A program made the translations under genes and the position numbers. 64,000 nucleotides of DNA from Metabacillus niabensis (GTDB taxonomy: Bacteria; Bacillota; Bacilli; Bacillales; Bacillaceae). A model generated the notes under the pieces. It saw nothing but the letters and a program-made list of their open reading frames with translations, made no database searches and had not been told where the DNA came from. Shown here piece after piece: positions 17,121 to 25,925 of this stretch; the stretch's first letter is position 1, and every line of letters begins with the position of its first letter. The stretch covers positions 1 through 64,000 of the forward strand of contig NZ_JAIVLH010000015.1 of the NCBI RefSeq assembly GCF_020524345.1, given 5' to 3'.

Positions 17121-18821
17121 ATGAGAATTAAAACGTTAGTTATTGCTCCTTATCCGGCGATGAGTCATTTAATTGAAGAGTGTCGGCAGGAGGAGCAGGA
17201 GCTTGAATTATATATGAAGGTTGCGAATCTTCAGGAGGCCATTCCGGTTGCGAAGGAAGCGGAAGATGAAGGCTTTGATGTGATCATCAGCCGTGGGGGT
17301 ACATCCAAGCTAGTTGAAGATGTGGTGAATATCCCGGTTATCGATATTCATGTGTCAGGCTATGACATGCTTAGGGTGCTGACGCTCGCGAATGATTTTC
17401 CGGGTAAAAAAGCAATTGTTGGTTTTTCGAATATTACATTAGGTGCGAAGGCGATTACGGACTTACTTGAGATCCAAATTGATGTGTTCACCGTGGAAAA
17501 GGCGAAAGAGGTCGATGGCCTGGTTGAAAACCTTAAGCAAGAGGGCTATGAGCTCATTATGGGTGATGTTATTACCATGGATGCGGCAATCAAGCATAAT
17601 GTGGAAGGGATTTTGATACAGTCCGGCCGGGAAGCCATTTTTGAGGCGTTTCATAAGGCAAAGTCTATTTATCGTCTGCATCAAAGACAGCAGCAGGAGA
17701 TTACTTTGCTTCGCTCGCTATTAGAGGAAGCATCCTCAAACATCATCGTCCTATCACGTGATGGTAACATGGCCTATCAGCATTGGACTGATTTTGAAGA
17801 ATGTCCACTTCCACTAAACAAACTGCATGAATACATTCTTGAAAAAAATAATCTAAATAATGATGTAAGAATCTTTAAAACAAGTGAGCAGCATATGATA
17901 AAACAATCTGTAAAGAAGAAAGTGATCGAAGCTCAGGAATATTACTTCTTTCAATACTCGATCGTCACTACTCAAAATGCTCATCAACAATACATTCATG
18001 TTGAAACCATTTCACAGCAACCGATGATCATTTCAAACAGTCAAGCTATGAAAAGGTGTATGAATCTCATTGAAAAAAACGTAAATCATGATCAATGGCT
18101 TCTTATTGGAAGTGAAGGAACAGGAAAGAAGCTTCTCTCTCAGTACATTCATTATAAGAAAAACAACGGTCAGGGACTTTATGCAAATATAGCGGCTGAA
18201 AGTCTGTTACTGCTTGAACATGGAATAGATCGTGATATACGAACACTTTATTTAAATGAAATAGAAGCATTATCACCAAAAGAGATGAAAAAGCTAACAA
18301 CAATTTTGGGACATTTAAAAACGGAAAACCTAACTATTGTCTTGGCTCTTACAAAGGAAGAGGAAATTCCTCATTCTCTCATTTATGACAATGATCTAGT
18401 ACGTGTGCAAATCCCATCTCTAAAAGACCGAAAAGATGACATTAGACCGTTAACGACCTATTTTATTGCTGCTTTTCACGGTCAAATTGGAACATCAGTC
18501 ATTAAAATGAAAGAAGAGGCGATGGAACTGTTAGAGGAATATTCCTGGCCTGGAAATGTCGCACAGCTTCGATCAATTCTTCACTCAGCTGTTTTAGAAG
18601 AAAAGGGTTATGTTCTAGGGAAAAAACTTCTCCAGCAACATGTCGAGGAGCAAATAGAAGAAGCAAATACGGTGGATAAGGAATTTCTTTCTGGTACATT
18701 GGAAACAATAGAAAAACGAATTATTGAGCATATTATGGAAGAAGAAAATCATAATCAAACAAGAGTTGCAGAGCGGTTAGGAATTAATCGATCTACTTTA
18801 TGGCGCAAGCTGAAACAATAA
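17121..18821 (+). CDS. PrpR-type regulator with degenerate sigma-54 AAA+ domain
   Basis: A 566-residue protein. Residues 1-195 form a PrpR N-terminal sensor domain (VIISRGGTSKLVED, GFSNITLGA, IMGDVITMDAA). A PAS-like segment follows (about 210-300). The AAA+ domain has Walker A GSEGTGKK (about 329-336) and a Walker B-like LYLNEIEAL (about 375), but only about 38 residues separate them and the GAFTGA loop that contacts sigma-54 is absent. A Fis-type helix-turn-helix ends the protein (RVAERLGINRSTLWRKLK). It probably senses the acid sugar or its phosphate and controls the permease-dtnK-pdxA2 genes downstream, but through another polymerase contact. Confidence 0.85.
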   Translation: MRIKTLVIAPYPAMSHLIEECRQEEQELELYMKVANLQEAIPVAKEAEDEGFDVIISRGGTSKLVEDVVNIPVIDIHVSGYDMLRVLTLANDFPGKKAIVGFSNITLGAKAITDLLEIQIDVFTVEKAKEVDGLVENLKQEGYELIMGDVITMDAAIKHNVEGILIQSGREAIFEAFHKAKSIYRLHQRQQQEITLLRSLLEEASSNIIVLSRDGNMAYQHWTDFEECPLPLNKLHEYILEKNNLNNDVRIFKTSEQHMIKQSVKKKVIEAQEYYFFQYSIVTTQNAHQQYIHVETISQQPMIISNSQAMKRCMNLIEKNVNHDQWLLIGSEGTGKKLLSQYIHYKKNNGQGLYANIAAESLLLLEHGIDRDIRTLYLNEIEALSPKEMKKLTTILGHLKTENLTIVLALTKEEEIPHSLIYDNDLVRVQIPSLKDRKDDIRPLTTYFIAAFHGQIGTSVIKMKEEAMELLEEYSWPGNVAQLRSILHSAVLEEKGYVLGKKLLQQHVEEQIEEANTVDKEFLSGTLETIEKRIIEHIMEEENHNQTRVAERLGINRSTLWRKLKQ

Positions 18822-18839
18822 CTGTTCAGCTTGCTTTTT
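18805..18839 (+). terminator. Terminator overlapping the regulator stop codon
   Basis: GCAAGCTGAA pairs with TTCAGCTTGC, followed by TTTTTG. The left arm is coding (the last residues of the regulator), so the regulator gene is transcriptionally separated from the permease operon. Confidence 0.75.
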
Positions 18840-18843
18840 GTTT

Positions 18844-18886
18844 TGTTGCAAAATACAACATTTTATATTTAATGTGTTGCAAAATA
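18844..18886. promoter_or_regulatory. Repeated GTTGCAAAATA operator-like motif upstream of the permease gene
   Basis: GTTGCAAAATA occurs at 18845-18855 and 18876-18886, 31 bp apart, on the same face of the helix. The first is within TGTTGCAAAATACAACA, a perfect inverted repeat. These are good candidate binding sites for the adjacent Fis-type regulator. No canonical sigma-54 -24/-12 promoter was seen nearby. Confidence 0.45.
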
Positions 18887-18977
18887 TTGTGTAAGCCATT
18901 ACAATAATTCTTGTAACCGATTACTAAATATATTTAGTGTTTAATATTGAAACAATTATAAAAGGAGTGTTACAATT

Positions 18978-19973
18978 ATGAAGATAAAAGCAACTTTAGA
19001 TCGAATTCCTGGCGGTATGATGGTTGTACCGTTGCTAATTGCAGCATTAATAAATACATTTTTCCCGGACTTATTACGTATTGGTAACTTTACTCAAGCA
19101 CTATTTGTAGACGGTGCGAGTACATTGATTGCACTTTTCCTATTATGTACAGGTGCACAAATTAACGTGAAATCTTTTGGTGTGTCAGTTGGTAAAGGGG
19201 CAACACTTTTAGCAACAAAATGGGCAGTAGGTGCGGTATTTGGATTAATCGCTTACTTATTGGCTGGTGACAATGGATTATGGTTAGGTTTAGCTCCGAT
19301 CGCTGTTATCGCAGCCATGACAAATAGTAATGGCGGATTATTCGTTGCATTAGTTGGTCAATACGGAAGTAAAGAAGATCGTGCGGCATATTCACTTTTA
19401 GCGCTTAATGATGGTCCTTTCTTAACAATGATTGCGCTATCTATTTTTGGAGCAATGGGCTTTGTTGATGGTATGTTCTCATTAACTTCATTTATATCAG
19501 TGTTACTGCCAATTTTAGTTGGTATGGTTTTAGGTAACCTTGATGAAGACATGCGTACGTTCTTAGATAAAGGTAGCTCAATGTTAATTCCGTTCTTCGC
19601 ATTTGCATTAGGGATGGGAATTGATTTTGGAGCCATCCTTGAAGGTGGATTAGCGGGTATTATTCTTGGATTGTTAACGGTATTTGTTACAGGTACAGCA
19701 GGATATTTCGTCTTTAAAGCATTAAAATGGAATCCAATCGTTGGAGCTGCAGAAGGTTCAACAGCAGGAAACGCAGTAGCAACACCGGCTGCGATTGCGG
19801 CAGCAAATGCGAGCTTTGCGCAAGTTGTTGACATTGCTACTGTCCAGGTAGCAGCATCAACGGTAACAACGGCGATCCTCCTGCCAATCTATGTTGGGTT
19901 CTTAGTGAAACGATTAGAGAAAAAAGGCTATAAATTTGAACAACAAGAAGACGTAAAAGAAGCAAACGTCTAA
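18978..19973 (+). CDS. KdgT-family sugar-acid permease
   Basis: ATG at 18978 after AAAGGAGTG. The 331-residue protein matches the 2-keto-3-deoxygluconate permease family: KIKATLDRIPGGMMVVPLLI at the start, about ten hydrophobic segments, and the family motif GAAEGSTAGNAVATPAAIAA near 255-275. Family members import sugar acids with protons. Because the next two genes act on C4 acid sugars, the natural substrate here is more likely a tetronate (D-threonate or D-erythronate) than 2-keto-3-deoxygluconate; that is inference from neighbours. First gene of a three-gene operon. Confidence 0.85.
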   Translation: MKIKATLDRIPGGMMVVPLLIAALINTFFPDLLRIGNFTQALFVDGASTLIALFLLCTGAQINVKSFGVSVGKGATLLATKWAVGAVFGLIAYLLAGDNGLWLGLAPIAVIAAMTNSNGGLFVALVGQYGSKEDRAAYSLLALNDGPFLTMIALSIFGAMGFVDGMFSLTSFISVLLPILVGMVLGNLDEDMRTFLDKGSSMLIPFFAFALGMGIDFGAILEGGLAGIILGLLTVFVTGTAGYFVFKALKWNPIVGAAEGSTAGNAVATPAAIAAANASFAQVVDIATVQVAASTVTTAILLPIYVGFLVKRLEKKGYKFEQQEDVKEANV

Positions 19974-19986
19974 GGGTGTGATAAGA

Positions 19987-21288
19987 GTGGAGAAGAGAAT
20001 TGGCATAATATCTGATGATTTAACAGGTGCGAATGATTCAGGTGTACAATTAGCAAAAAAACATCTATCATCAACGGTTGTGTTTGATTATGAAACATCA
20101 ACATTAGCGACAAAGCCGGATGTGTTAATCGTTGATACAGATAGTCGAGCGAAGAAGCAAGAAGAAGCGTATAAAGGGGCTTACCAAGCTGCTTTATTCC
20201 TTCATAAAGAAGGCTATCAACATGTATATAAAAAGGTTGATTCAACATTAAGAGGAAATATTGCAGCTGAATTATCAGCTGTTGAACAGGTGTATCAGCC
20301 GGAAGTTGTCGTGATTGCGCCGGCTTTTCCAAAAATGAAGCGTCAAATAATTGATGGAAATCATTATGTGAATGGTGTGTTAATCACGGATACGGAGTTT
20401 TCAAAGGATCCGAAAACACCGGTAACAGAAGCGTTTATACCGGAATTATTAACGCAATATCAAGATCGTAAAATTGCCTTAGTTGATAAACGTATGCTGG
20501 GACAATCTGTAGAAGAAATAAACCAAATCATTACGACTACCCTCAATCAAGGGGTAACATGGTTTGTATGTGATAGTGAAACAGAAGAAGATCTACAAAG
20601 AATTTGTGGCATTTTTTCTAGCCTGAACAAGAAAACGGTCTGGGCTGGGTCAGCCGGATTAATTGAATATTTACCAGATGCTCTTCAGTTAACACATTCT
20701 AATGAAGAAAATCAGGAAGAAATCAAAATTGAAAAGACGTTAATCGTTTCAGGTAGCTTATCTCAAGTAACGAGAGAACAGCTGTGCAAAATAGAATTTC
20801 TGCAAAATTCTTTCTTTATGGAAGTAGATCCTGCGACTTTAGTGAAAAATACGTTTAAATTAGATCACTATTTGGATCAACTAAACCAACATTCAAAATA
20901 CGAACACTATGTTTTATATGTAGAGGCTTCTGAGGAAAACCGTGTTTCAGCGAAGGAAGCAGGCGAAGCACTTGGTTTACATTTAACGGAAGTAAGTGAA
21001 GCGATATCTCGAGGACTTGGACAGATTGCGAAAGGTCTTTTGGAAAATTGCGCCTCTATTCAAGGTTTAGTTCTGACAGGCGGAGATACAGCAAAGGCAG
21101 TCTGCTCGGAATTAGCGATTTCAGAAATGGAGCTATATTCTGAAGTAGAACCAGGTCTTCCGTTCGGTCGCTTAAGAAGTGAGGATCGCAGCTATTGGGC
21201 GGTCACAAAAGCTGGTGGATTTGGGCATGAACAATCATTAGTCAATGTAGTCAAATACATGGCAAACAAAAGAAGGGTGAGAGCATGA
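19987..21288 (+). CDS. dtnK: Four-carbon acid sugar kinase (DtnK-like, DUF1537)
   Basis: Two GTGs are possible; GTG 19987 is better spaced from AAGGG than GTG 19978. The ~433-residue product has the N-terminal signature IGIISDDLTGANDSGVQLAK, the DTDSRAKKQEE block, KKVDSTLRGN (about 85-95) and the C-terminal nucleotide-binding GGDTAKAV and GLPFGRL. These fit ATP-dependent D-threonate/D-erythronate 4-kinases. With PdxA2 directly downstream (ATGA overlap) it should convert an imported tetronate to its 4-phosphate. Which epimer is used cannot be read from sequence. Confidence 0.88.
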   Translation: MEKRIGIISDDLTGANDSGVQLAKKHLSSTVVFDYETSTLATKPDVLIVDTDSRAKKQEEAYKGAYQAALFLHKEGYQHVYKKVDSTLRGNIAAELSAVEQVYQPEVVVIAPAFPKMKRQIIDGNHYVNGVLITDTEFSKDPKTPVTEAFIPELLTQYQDRKIALVDKRMLGQSVEEINQIITTTLNQGVTWFVCDSETEEDLQRICGIFSSLNKKTVWAGSAGLIEYLPDALQLTHSNEENQEEIKIEKTLIVSGSLSQVTREQLCKIEFLQNSFFMEVDPATLVKNTFKLDHYLDQLNQHSKYEHYVLYVEASEENRVSAKEAGEALGLHLTEVSEAISRGLGQIAKGLLENCASIQGLVLTGGDTAKAVCSELAISEMELYSEVEPGLPFGRLRSEDRSYWAVTKAGGFGHEQSLVNVVKYMANKRRVRA

Positions 21289-22283
21289 ATCAAGTAAAAC
21301 CAATCGTTGGCATTACAATGGGGGACGCAGCGGGTGTTGGCCCGGAAATAATTCTAAAAAGCTTAGCAAATGAAGAAATATATAAGATAAGCAGACCTCT
21401 AGTAATCGGTGACAGTAAAATTCTTGAAAGAGCAAAGAGTTTTGTAAACAGTGAGCTAATCGTTGAGTCTGTAACAGCTGACCTTATTGAAAACTTACCA
21501 TATAATTTTGGTACAGTTTATTGCTTAGATTTAAATCTATTGGATGCCAATCTGCCAATTGGTCAAGTGTCACCAGAAGCAGGTCATGCGGCCTTTGAAT
21601 ATTTAGCAAAAGCAATCGAACTAGCAAAAGAAAACAAAATCAATGCCATTTGTACAGCGCCATTAAACAAAGAAGCTTTACACAAAGGCGGCCATAAATA
21701 CCCTGGCCACACAGAAATTCTTGCAGATTTAACAGGGACTGAAGACTTCTCAATGATGTTGTCAGCGCCTAATTTAAAAGTCATTCACGTGACAACACAT
21801 GTCGGAATCATCGATGCAGTGAAAATGATTAATCCAGAGCGTGTCTACCATGTCATCAAACTTGCCCATGAAACACTGAAAAAATCAGGTATTGAGTCAC
21901 CAAAAATCGCTGTTTGCGGAATCAATCCACACGCAGGAGAAAATGGATTATTCGGTTACGGAGAAGAAGACGAAAAGGTCGTTCCGGGTGTAGAAAAAGC
22001 ACAAGGAGAAGGAATCAATGTAGTAGGTCCGCTACCTGCAGACACATTATTCTTCCGTACCGTTCGCGGAGACTTCGACGTCGTTGTCGCTATGTACCAC
22101 GACCAAGGACACGGACCAGTTAAAGTACTGGGCTTAGACGCAGGCGTCAACATCACGGTCGGCCTGCCAATCATCCGCACAAGCGTCGATCACGGCACAG
22201 CCTTCGACATCGCCGGCAAAGGAATCGCAGACGAAAAAAGCCTAATCGAAGCCCTTCGCCAAGCTGTGGAATTTGCGGGATAG
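21285..22283 (+). CDS. pdxA2: 4-phospho-D-threonate/erythronate dehydrogenase (PdxA2)
   Basis: ATG overlaps the kinase stop (ATGA). The 332-residue protein follows the PdxA family from end to end: VGITMGDAAGVGPEIILKSL, PLNKEALHKGGHKYPGHTEI, the metal-binding His in HVTTHVGI, GINPHAGENGLFG, and ADTLFFRTV...YHDQGHGPVK. In the PdxA2 branch the enzyme oxidises 4-phosphotetronate at C3 and the product decarboxylates to dihydroxyacetone phosphate, feeding glycolysis. Placement after a DUF1537 kinase supports this over vitamin B6 synthesis. Its TAG stop provides the first G of a REP-like element. Confidence 0.9.
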   Translation: MNQVKPIVGITMGDAAGVGPEIILKSLANEEIYKISRPLVIGDSKILERAKSFVNSELIVESVTADLIENLPYNFGTVYCLDLNLLDANLPIGQVSPEAGHAAFEYLAKAIELAKENKINAICTAPLNKEALHKGGHKYPGHTEILADLTGTEDFSMMLSAPNLKVIHVTTHVGIIDAVKMINPERVYHVIKLAHETLKKSGIESPKIAVCGINPHAGENGLFGYGEEDEKVVPGVEKAQGEGINVVGPLPADTLFFRTVRGDFDVVVAMYHDQGHGPVKVLGLDAGVNITVGLPIIRTSVDHGTAFDIAGKGIADEKSLIEALRQAVEFAG

Positions 22284-22532
22284 GGACAGAGGGACAGGTC
22301 CCTTGGTCCAGTTTTGATTGAGATATGCGAATCGAGGGAACAGGTCCCTTGGTCCAGTTTTGATTGAGATATGCGAATCGAGGGAACAGATCCCTTGGTC
22401 CAGTTTTGATTGAGATGCGCAAATCGAGGGAACAGTTCCCTTTTCCAATTTCTTGACAAGAGGACACGATTGCGGTTTGTATGAATCTCTAGATTAGGGG
22501 GACAGGGACGATGAACCTGTCCCCCTGTTCCA
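22283..22532. repeat. REPIN-like pair containing a 46-bp tandem array
   Basis: Plus arm 22283-22310 begins at the last base of the pdxA2 stop; inverted arm 22497-22532 overlaps the end of the AraC gene. Between them lie three tandem units (next entry). Unlike other pairs the spacer has been expanded. Confidence 0.88.
22311..22447. repeat. Three tandem 46-bp repeats derived from the REP-like element
   Basis: Units 22311-22356, 22357-22402 and 22403-22447 (45 bp). Each has GTTTTGATTGAGAT, then GCGAATCGAGGGAACAG, then TCCCTTGGTCCA. The second half is the end of a REP-like arm, so the array arose by duplication of the arm with its flank. The third unit is more diverged. There are no unique spacers, so this is not CRISPR. 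Confidence 0.9.
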
Positions 22533-23312
22533 TTCTGTTGGAGAAACGCCGTGTCGTTTTTTGAAGACTCTGTGGAAGTATGTGTAGCTGCTGAAACCTG
22601 ATAGTTCAGCGATTTGTTCTAGAGTCATGTCGCTGTATTTGATTAATTTTATTGCGGTGTTGAGTCGGATGTCGATAGCGTATTCGATTATGGTCTTACC
22701 GAATTTTTCTTTAAATAGATGGGATGCGCGTGAAGAGCTGAAGCCTACGTGATTCGCCACGTCCTCCACTTTAATGGATGTGTTTGCATTTTCCTCGATA
22801 TAGCTTTTCATTATACGCACAGCTTGGGGCAGGTTCGATTGAGAAAGACCTGAATTACGAATAGACACATCAATAGATAAACAGAGTGAGCGCATTAAAT
22901 AATCTAAAAACTCTTGATTTTTTTCATATATACGATGCTTTTCCCGGATCATTTCCTTCCAGAGAACCAGCAGTCTCTCAGAGTCATTGAGCTGTATAAT
23001 CGTTGGTCGTTCCGTTCTTTCCCACCATTCATCTAACCATGACCCTCTGCAAATAATAAAATAATCCCCGCTGCAAATAGCTAAATTATCTTGGTTTTTC
23101 CCATATTCATCAATGAGTAGCTCACAAGAATCCCCTGGTTTACATAACAGTATATCCCCCGGTGCGAGTTCCTTCGTTTGATGGTTGACTTTTGCCACGC
23201 AATGCCCCTCCGTCTGCAGACGGATAAAATAGTTTTCCAATCCATTTTTCCAGTTAAAATGCTTTCTTTCTGTATGGTAAGAATATTCACAAAGGATAAG
23301 TTCTGTTTCCAT
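22494..23312 (-). CDS. AraC-family regulator next to a GH3 glycosidase
   Basis: A 272-residue protein. Residues 1-140 are a cupin-like sensor (ELAPGDILLCKPGDSCELLI). The C-terminal ~100 residues contain both AraC helix-turn-helix units (VEDVANHVGFSSSRASHLFK and LEQIAELSGFSSYTYFHRVF) and the closing KKRHGVSPTEW. The family consensus ends about here; the remaining RGTGSSSLSP is encoded by the REP-like arm at 22497-22532. It is divergent from the GH3 gene and probably activates it in response to a sugar; the direct repeats at 23328 and 23395 are likely targets. Confidence 0.88.
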   Translation of the reverse strand: METELILCEYSYHTERKHFNWKNGLENYFIRLQTEGHCVAKVNHQTKELAPGDILLCKPGDSCELLIDEYGKNQDNLAICSGDYFIICRGSWLDEWWERTERPTIIQLNDSERLLVLWKEMIREKHRIYEKNQEFLDYLMRSLCLSIDVSIRNSGLSQSNLPQAVRIMKSYIEENANTSIKVEDVANHVGFSSSRASHLFKEKFGKTIIEYAIDIRLNTAIKLIKYSDMTLEQIAELSGFSSYTYFHRVFKKRHGVSPTEWNRGTGSSSLSP

Positions 23313-23327
23313 GTTATCACCCGCTTA

Positions 23328-23406
23328 TAGCAGAATTGTATATGGTTATTATATTACATAAAATGAGTGATTTTAAGGATATAATTCATAAAATTAGCAG
23401 AATTGT
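23328..23406. promoter_or_regulatory. Direct repeats TAGCAGAATTGT in the AraC/GH3 intergenic region
   Basis: TAGCAGAATTGT occurs at 23328-23339 and 23395-23406, in the same orientation, 67 bp apart, in the 155-bp gap between the divergent araC-type and GH3 genes. Paired direct repeats are typical AraC-family operators. Confidence 0.5.
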
Positions 23407-23467
23407 TCATGTGAAAAAGTACTTGTTTTAACTAAAATGGAATCAAACCAAAAAGGGGATGAACCTA

Positions 23468-25642
23468 ATGGAACAAGTACCAGCATATCAAAATGAACAC
23501 TTAAGCTTTGAGGAACGGGCTAAAGACCTTGTATCCAGAATGACGATAAGGGAAAAGGCTTCGCAAATGATTCACAAATCTTGTGCAATTCCAAGACTCG
23601 GAATCCCAAGCTATAATTGGTGGAATGAAAGTTTGCATGGTGTTGCACGTGCGGGTGTTTCGACGATGTTTCCGCAGGCGATCGGTATGGCGGCGACATT
23701 TGATGACCAGCTAATGAATAAAGTGGCTGATGTCATCGCGACAGAAGGAAGGGCGAAGCATCATGAATTTGCTCGTAAAAATGATCGGGGGATTTATAAA
23801 GGGCTCACATTTTGGGCGCCAAATATTAATATTTTTAGAGATCCTAGATGGGGACGTGGTCATGAAACGTATGGAGAAGATCCGTATTTAACTGGAAGGC
23901 TCGGTGTTGCATATATTAAGGGCCTGCAGGGAGACGATCCGAAATATATGAAAGCTGCAGCCTGTGCAAAGCATTATGCAGTCCACAGTGGTCCTGAAGA
24001 TGAAAGGCATTCCTTCAATGCGGAAGTGAATCTGAAGGATTTATATGAAACATACCTGCCTGCTTTCAGAGATTGTGTGAAAGAGGGACAGGTAGAATCA
24101 ATCATGGGGGCATACAACCGTGTGAACGGTGAACCATGCTGCGGCAGTCAAACTTTATTAGAACAAATTTTAAGAAAAGACTGGGGCTTTCAAGGGCATG
24201 TTGTTTCAGATTGCTGGGCAATAGTAGATTTCCATGAAAGTCATGGAGTAACAAGCTCGAAGTTGGAATCAGCTGCTTATGCACTGAATAATGGTTGTGA
24301 CTTAAATTGTGGTTCTATGTATAAATATCTAGTCGAGGCCTATGAAGAAGGGAAAATGACAGAAGAAACAATTGATAAGGCTGTAACAAGACTGATGATG
24401 ACTCGAATGAAATTAGGGATGTTTGATGATCTGGAAAAAGTGCCATATGCTTCTATACCGTATGATGTGAATGATAGCCCGGAGCACAATCAAGTTGCAT
24501 TGGAAGTATCAAAGAAAAGTTTAGTCCTCTTAAAAAACAACAATCAAACTCTGCCATTAAACAAAGAAGAAATAAAAAATATTGCCGTAATTGGACCTAA
24601 TGCAGACAGCAGGGCAGCACTGGTTGGGAATTATGAAGGAACGGCATCCGAATATGTCACAGTTTTAGAAGGAATTCGTGAAGCAACAAAAGGAAAAGCA
24701 AGGGTTTATTATGCGGAAGGCTGTGAGCTTTATCAAAAGAAAAAGAGTACACTGGATCATCCGAAAGACCGATTTGTCGAAGCGATATCTGCTGCAGAGC
24801 GTTCCGATGTTGTTGTCATGTGTTTAGGACTTGATGCAACAATTGAAGGGGAAGAAATGCATGAATCAAATACCTTTGGTAGTGGTGATAAACAAAACCT
24901 TGATTTACCTGGGCTTCAACAGGAATTGCTGGAAGCTGTATACGCAACTGGAAAACCAGTTATTTTAGTTCATTTATCCGGAAGTGCGATGGCATTGAAC
25001 TGGGCCGATCAGCATATTCCTGCCATTATTCAGGCTTGGTATCCTGGTGCTCAAGGTGGAAGAGCCATTGCGTCGGTATTATTTGGTGAACACAATCCAT
25101 CAGGAAAGCTTCCTGTTACATTTTACAAAAGCACAGAAGACCTGCCGGATTTTAGGGACTATTCAATGAAAAACAGAACCTATCGTTACTTTAAAAACGA
25201 TGTTCTATATCCATTTGGGTATGGCTTAAGCTACACTTCGTTTTCTTATGAAAAAACAGCAGAAAGCAAAGCGTCAATTGACGTAGGTGAGTCCATTTCG
25301 TTTACATTAAAAGTAAAAAACATAGGTGAAAAAGATGGGGAAGAAGCAGTGCAACTGTATGTGAAAGATGTAGAGGCATCAATAGACATTCCTGTAAGAC
25401 AGTTAAAAGGTTTCAAAAAGGTATTTCTTGCCACAGGAGAGGAAAAAGAAATAACCCTCACGCTCGATCCAAGGGACATGGCACTAATTAATGATGAAGG
25501 AAAACGAATTCTCGAGCCAGGGAAATTTGAAGTATATATTGGAGGAAGCCAGCCGGATCAAAGAAGTTTAGAATTAACAGGTATGGATGTTTTGACTTAT
25601 GTTTTTGAGGTAACTGGACAGGCAAAGGAATTAGCGTATTGA
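23468..25642 (+). CDS. GH3 glycoside hydrolase (beta-xylosidase/beta-glucosidase type)
   Basis: ATG 23468 is chosen over ATG 23459 because AAGGGG touches the latter and is nine bases from the former. The ~724-residue protein lacks a signal peptide, so it acts on imported oligosaccharides. GH3 N-terminal barrel: WWNESLHGVARAG, NIFRDPRWGRGHETYGEDP, ACAKHYAVHSGPE; nucleophile Asp in VVSDCWAI (about residue 254). C-terminal sandwich domain with GEEMHESNTFGSGDKQNLDL, then a fibronectin-III-like domain from about 585 (YPFGYGLSYTSF). The KHYAVHSGPE form is common in beta-xylosidase/arabinosidase members. Single gene, probably under the divergent AraC protein. Confidence 0.9.
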   Translation: MEQVPAYQNEHLSFEERAKDLVSRMTIREKASQMIHKSCAIPRLGIPSYNWWNESLHGVARAGVSTMFPQAIGMAATFDDQLMNKVADVIATEGRAKHHEFARKNDRGIYKGLTFWAPNINIFRDPRWGRGHETYGEDPYLTGRLGVAYIKGLQGDDPKYMKAAACAKHYAVHSGPEDERHSFNAEVNLKDLYETYLPAFRDCVKEGQVESIMGAYNRVNGEPCCGSQTLLEQILRKDWGFQGHVVSDCWAIVDFHESHGVTSSKLESAAYALNNGCDLNCGSMYKYLVEAYEEGKMTEETIDKAVTRLMMTRMKLGMFDDLEKVPYASIPYDVNDSPEHNQVALEVSKKSLVLLKNNNQTLPLNKEEIKNIAVIGPNADSRAALVGNYEGTASEYVTVLEGIREATKGKARVYYAEGCELYQKKKSTLDHPKDRFVEAISAAERSDVVVMCLGLDATIEGEEMHESNTFGSGDKQNLDLPGLQQELLEAVYATGKPVILVHLSGSAMALNWADQHIPAIIQAWYPGAQGGRAIASVLFGEHNPSGKLPVTFYKSTEDLPDFRDYSMKNRTYRYFKNDVLYPFGYGLSYTSFSYEKTAESKASIDVGESISFTLKVKNIGEKDGEEAVQLYVKDVEASIDIPVRQLKGFKKVFLATGEEKEITLTLDPRDMALINDEGKRILEPGKFEVYIGGSQPDQRSLELTGMDVLTYVFEVTGQAKELAY

Positions 25643-25740
25643 TTTTACTCAGGGAGGGCCAAACTCCCCAAACAATTAAAGGGCTGCAATAATTGAGGCC
25701 TTTTTCTAAAGGTAAGAAAGTATGAAATTTTGTCCTTAGT

Positions 25741-25925
25741 GTAAGTGTCCAGCTCCAGCGCCTAGCCTTAGATCGCACAGGATGTGCAAGTGCAGTCAAT
25801 GCGACAGGACCGTCGCGCTTTTGGCTGCCTCTAAGGTCTAGCCACAAGTGAATTGAAGACAAAGAACGTCTTCTATTCATTTGCGTCTTGTTTGCCCTAG
25901 ACGGACCAAGGTGCTTGCGCTTTTC
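25741..25925. repeat. Dispersed Bacillaceae repeat (TGTCCAGCTCCAGCGCC type)
   Basis: Begins around GTGTCCAGCTCCAGCGCCTA and ends GGTGCTTGCGCTTTTCTT, directly abutting the DeoR stop. I recall near-identical 150-200 bp elements scattered through Bacillus genomes; that is memory, not a search. A fragment of the same repeat lies at 39560. Confidence 0.7.

Noticed and set aside
18840-18977. Sigma-54 promoter in front of the permease gene
   Set aside because: TTGCA occurs twice but there is no GG at the proper 10-bp distance upstream, and the regulator lacks GAFTGA.
22311-22447. Possible CRISPR array
   Set aside because: The units are head-to-tail without unique spacers, and no cas gene is present.
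22171-22467. Several overlapping minus-strand frames with repeated NQNWTKGP-like units
   Set aside because: They are translations of the 46-bp tandem array and the end of pdxA2; the repeat period is not coding-like and no ribosome binding site precedes them.
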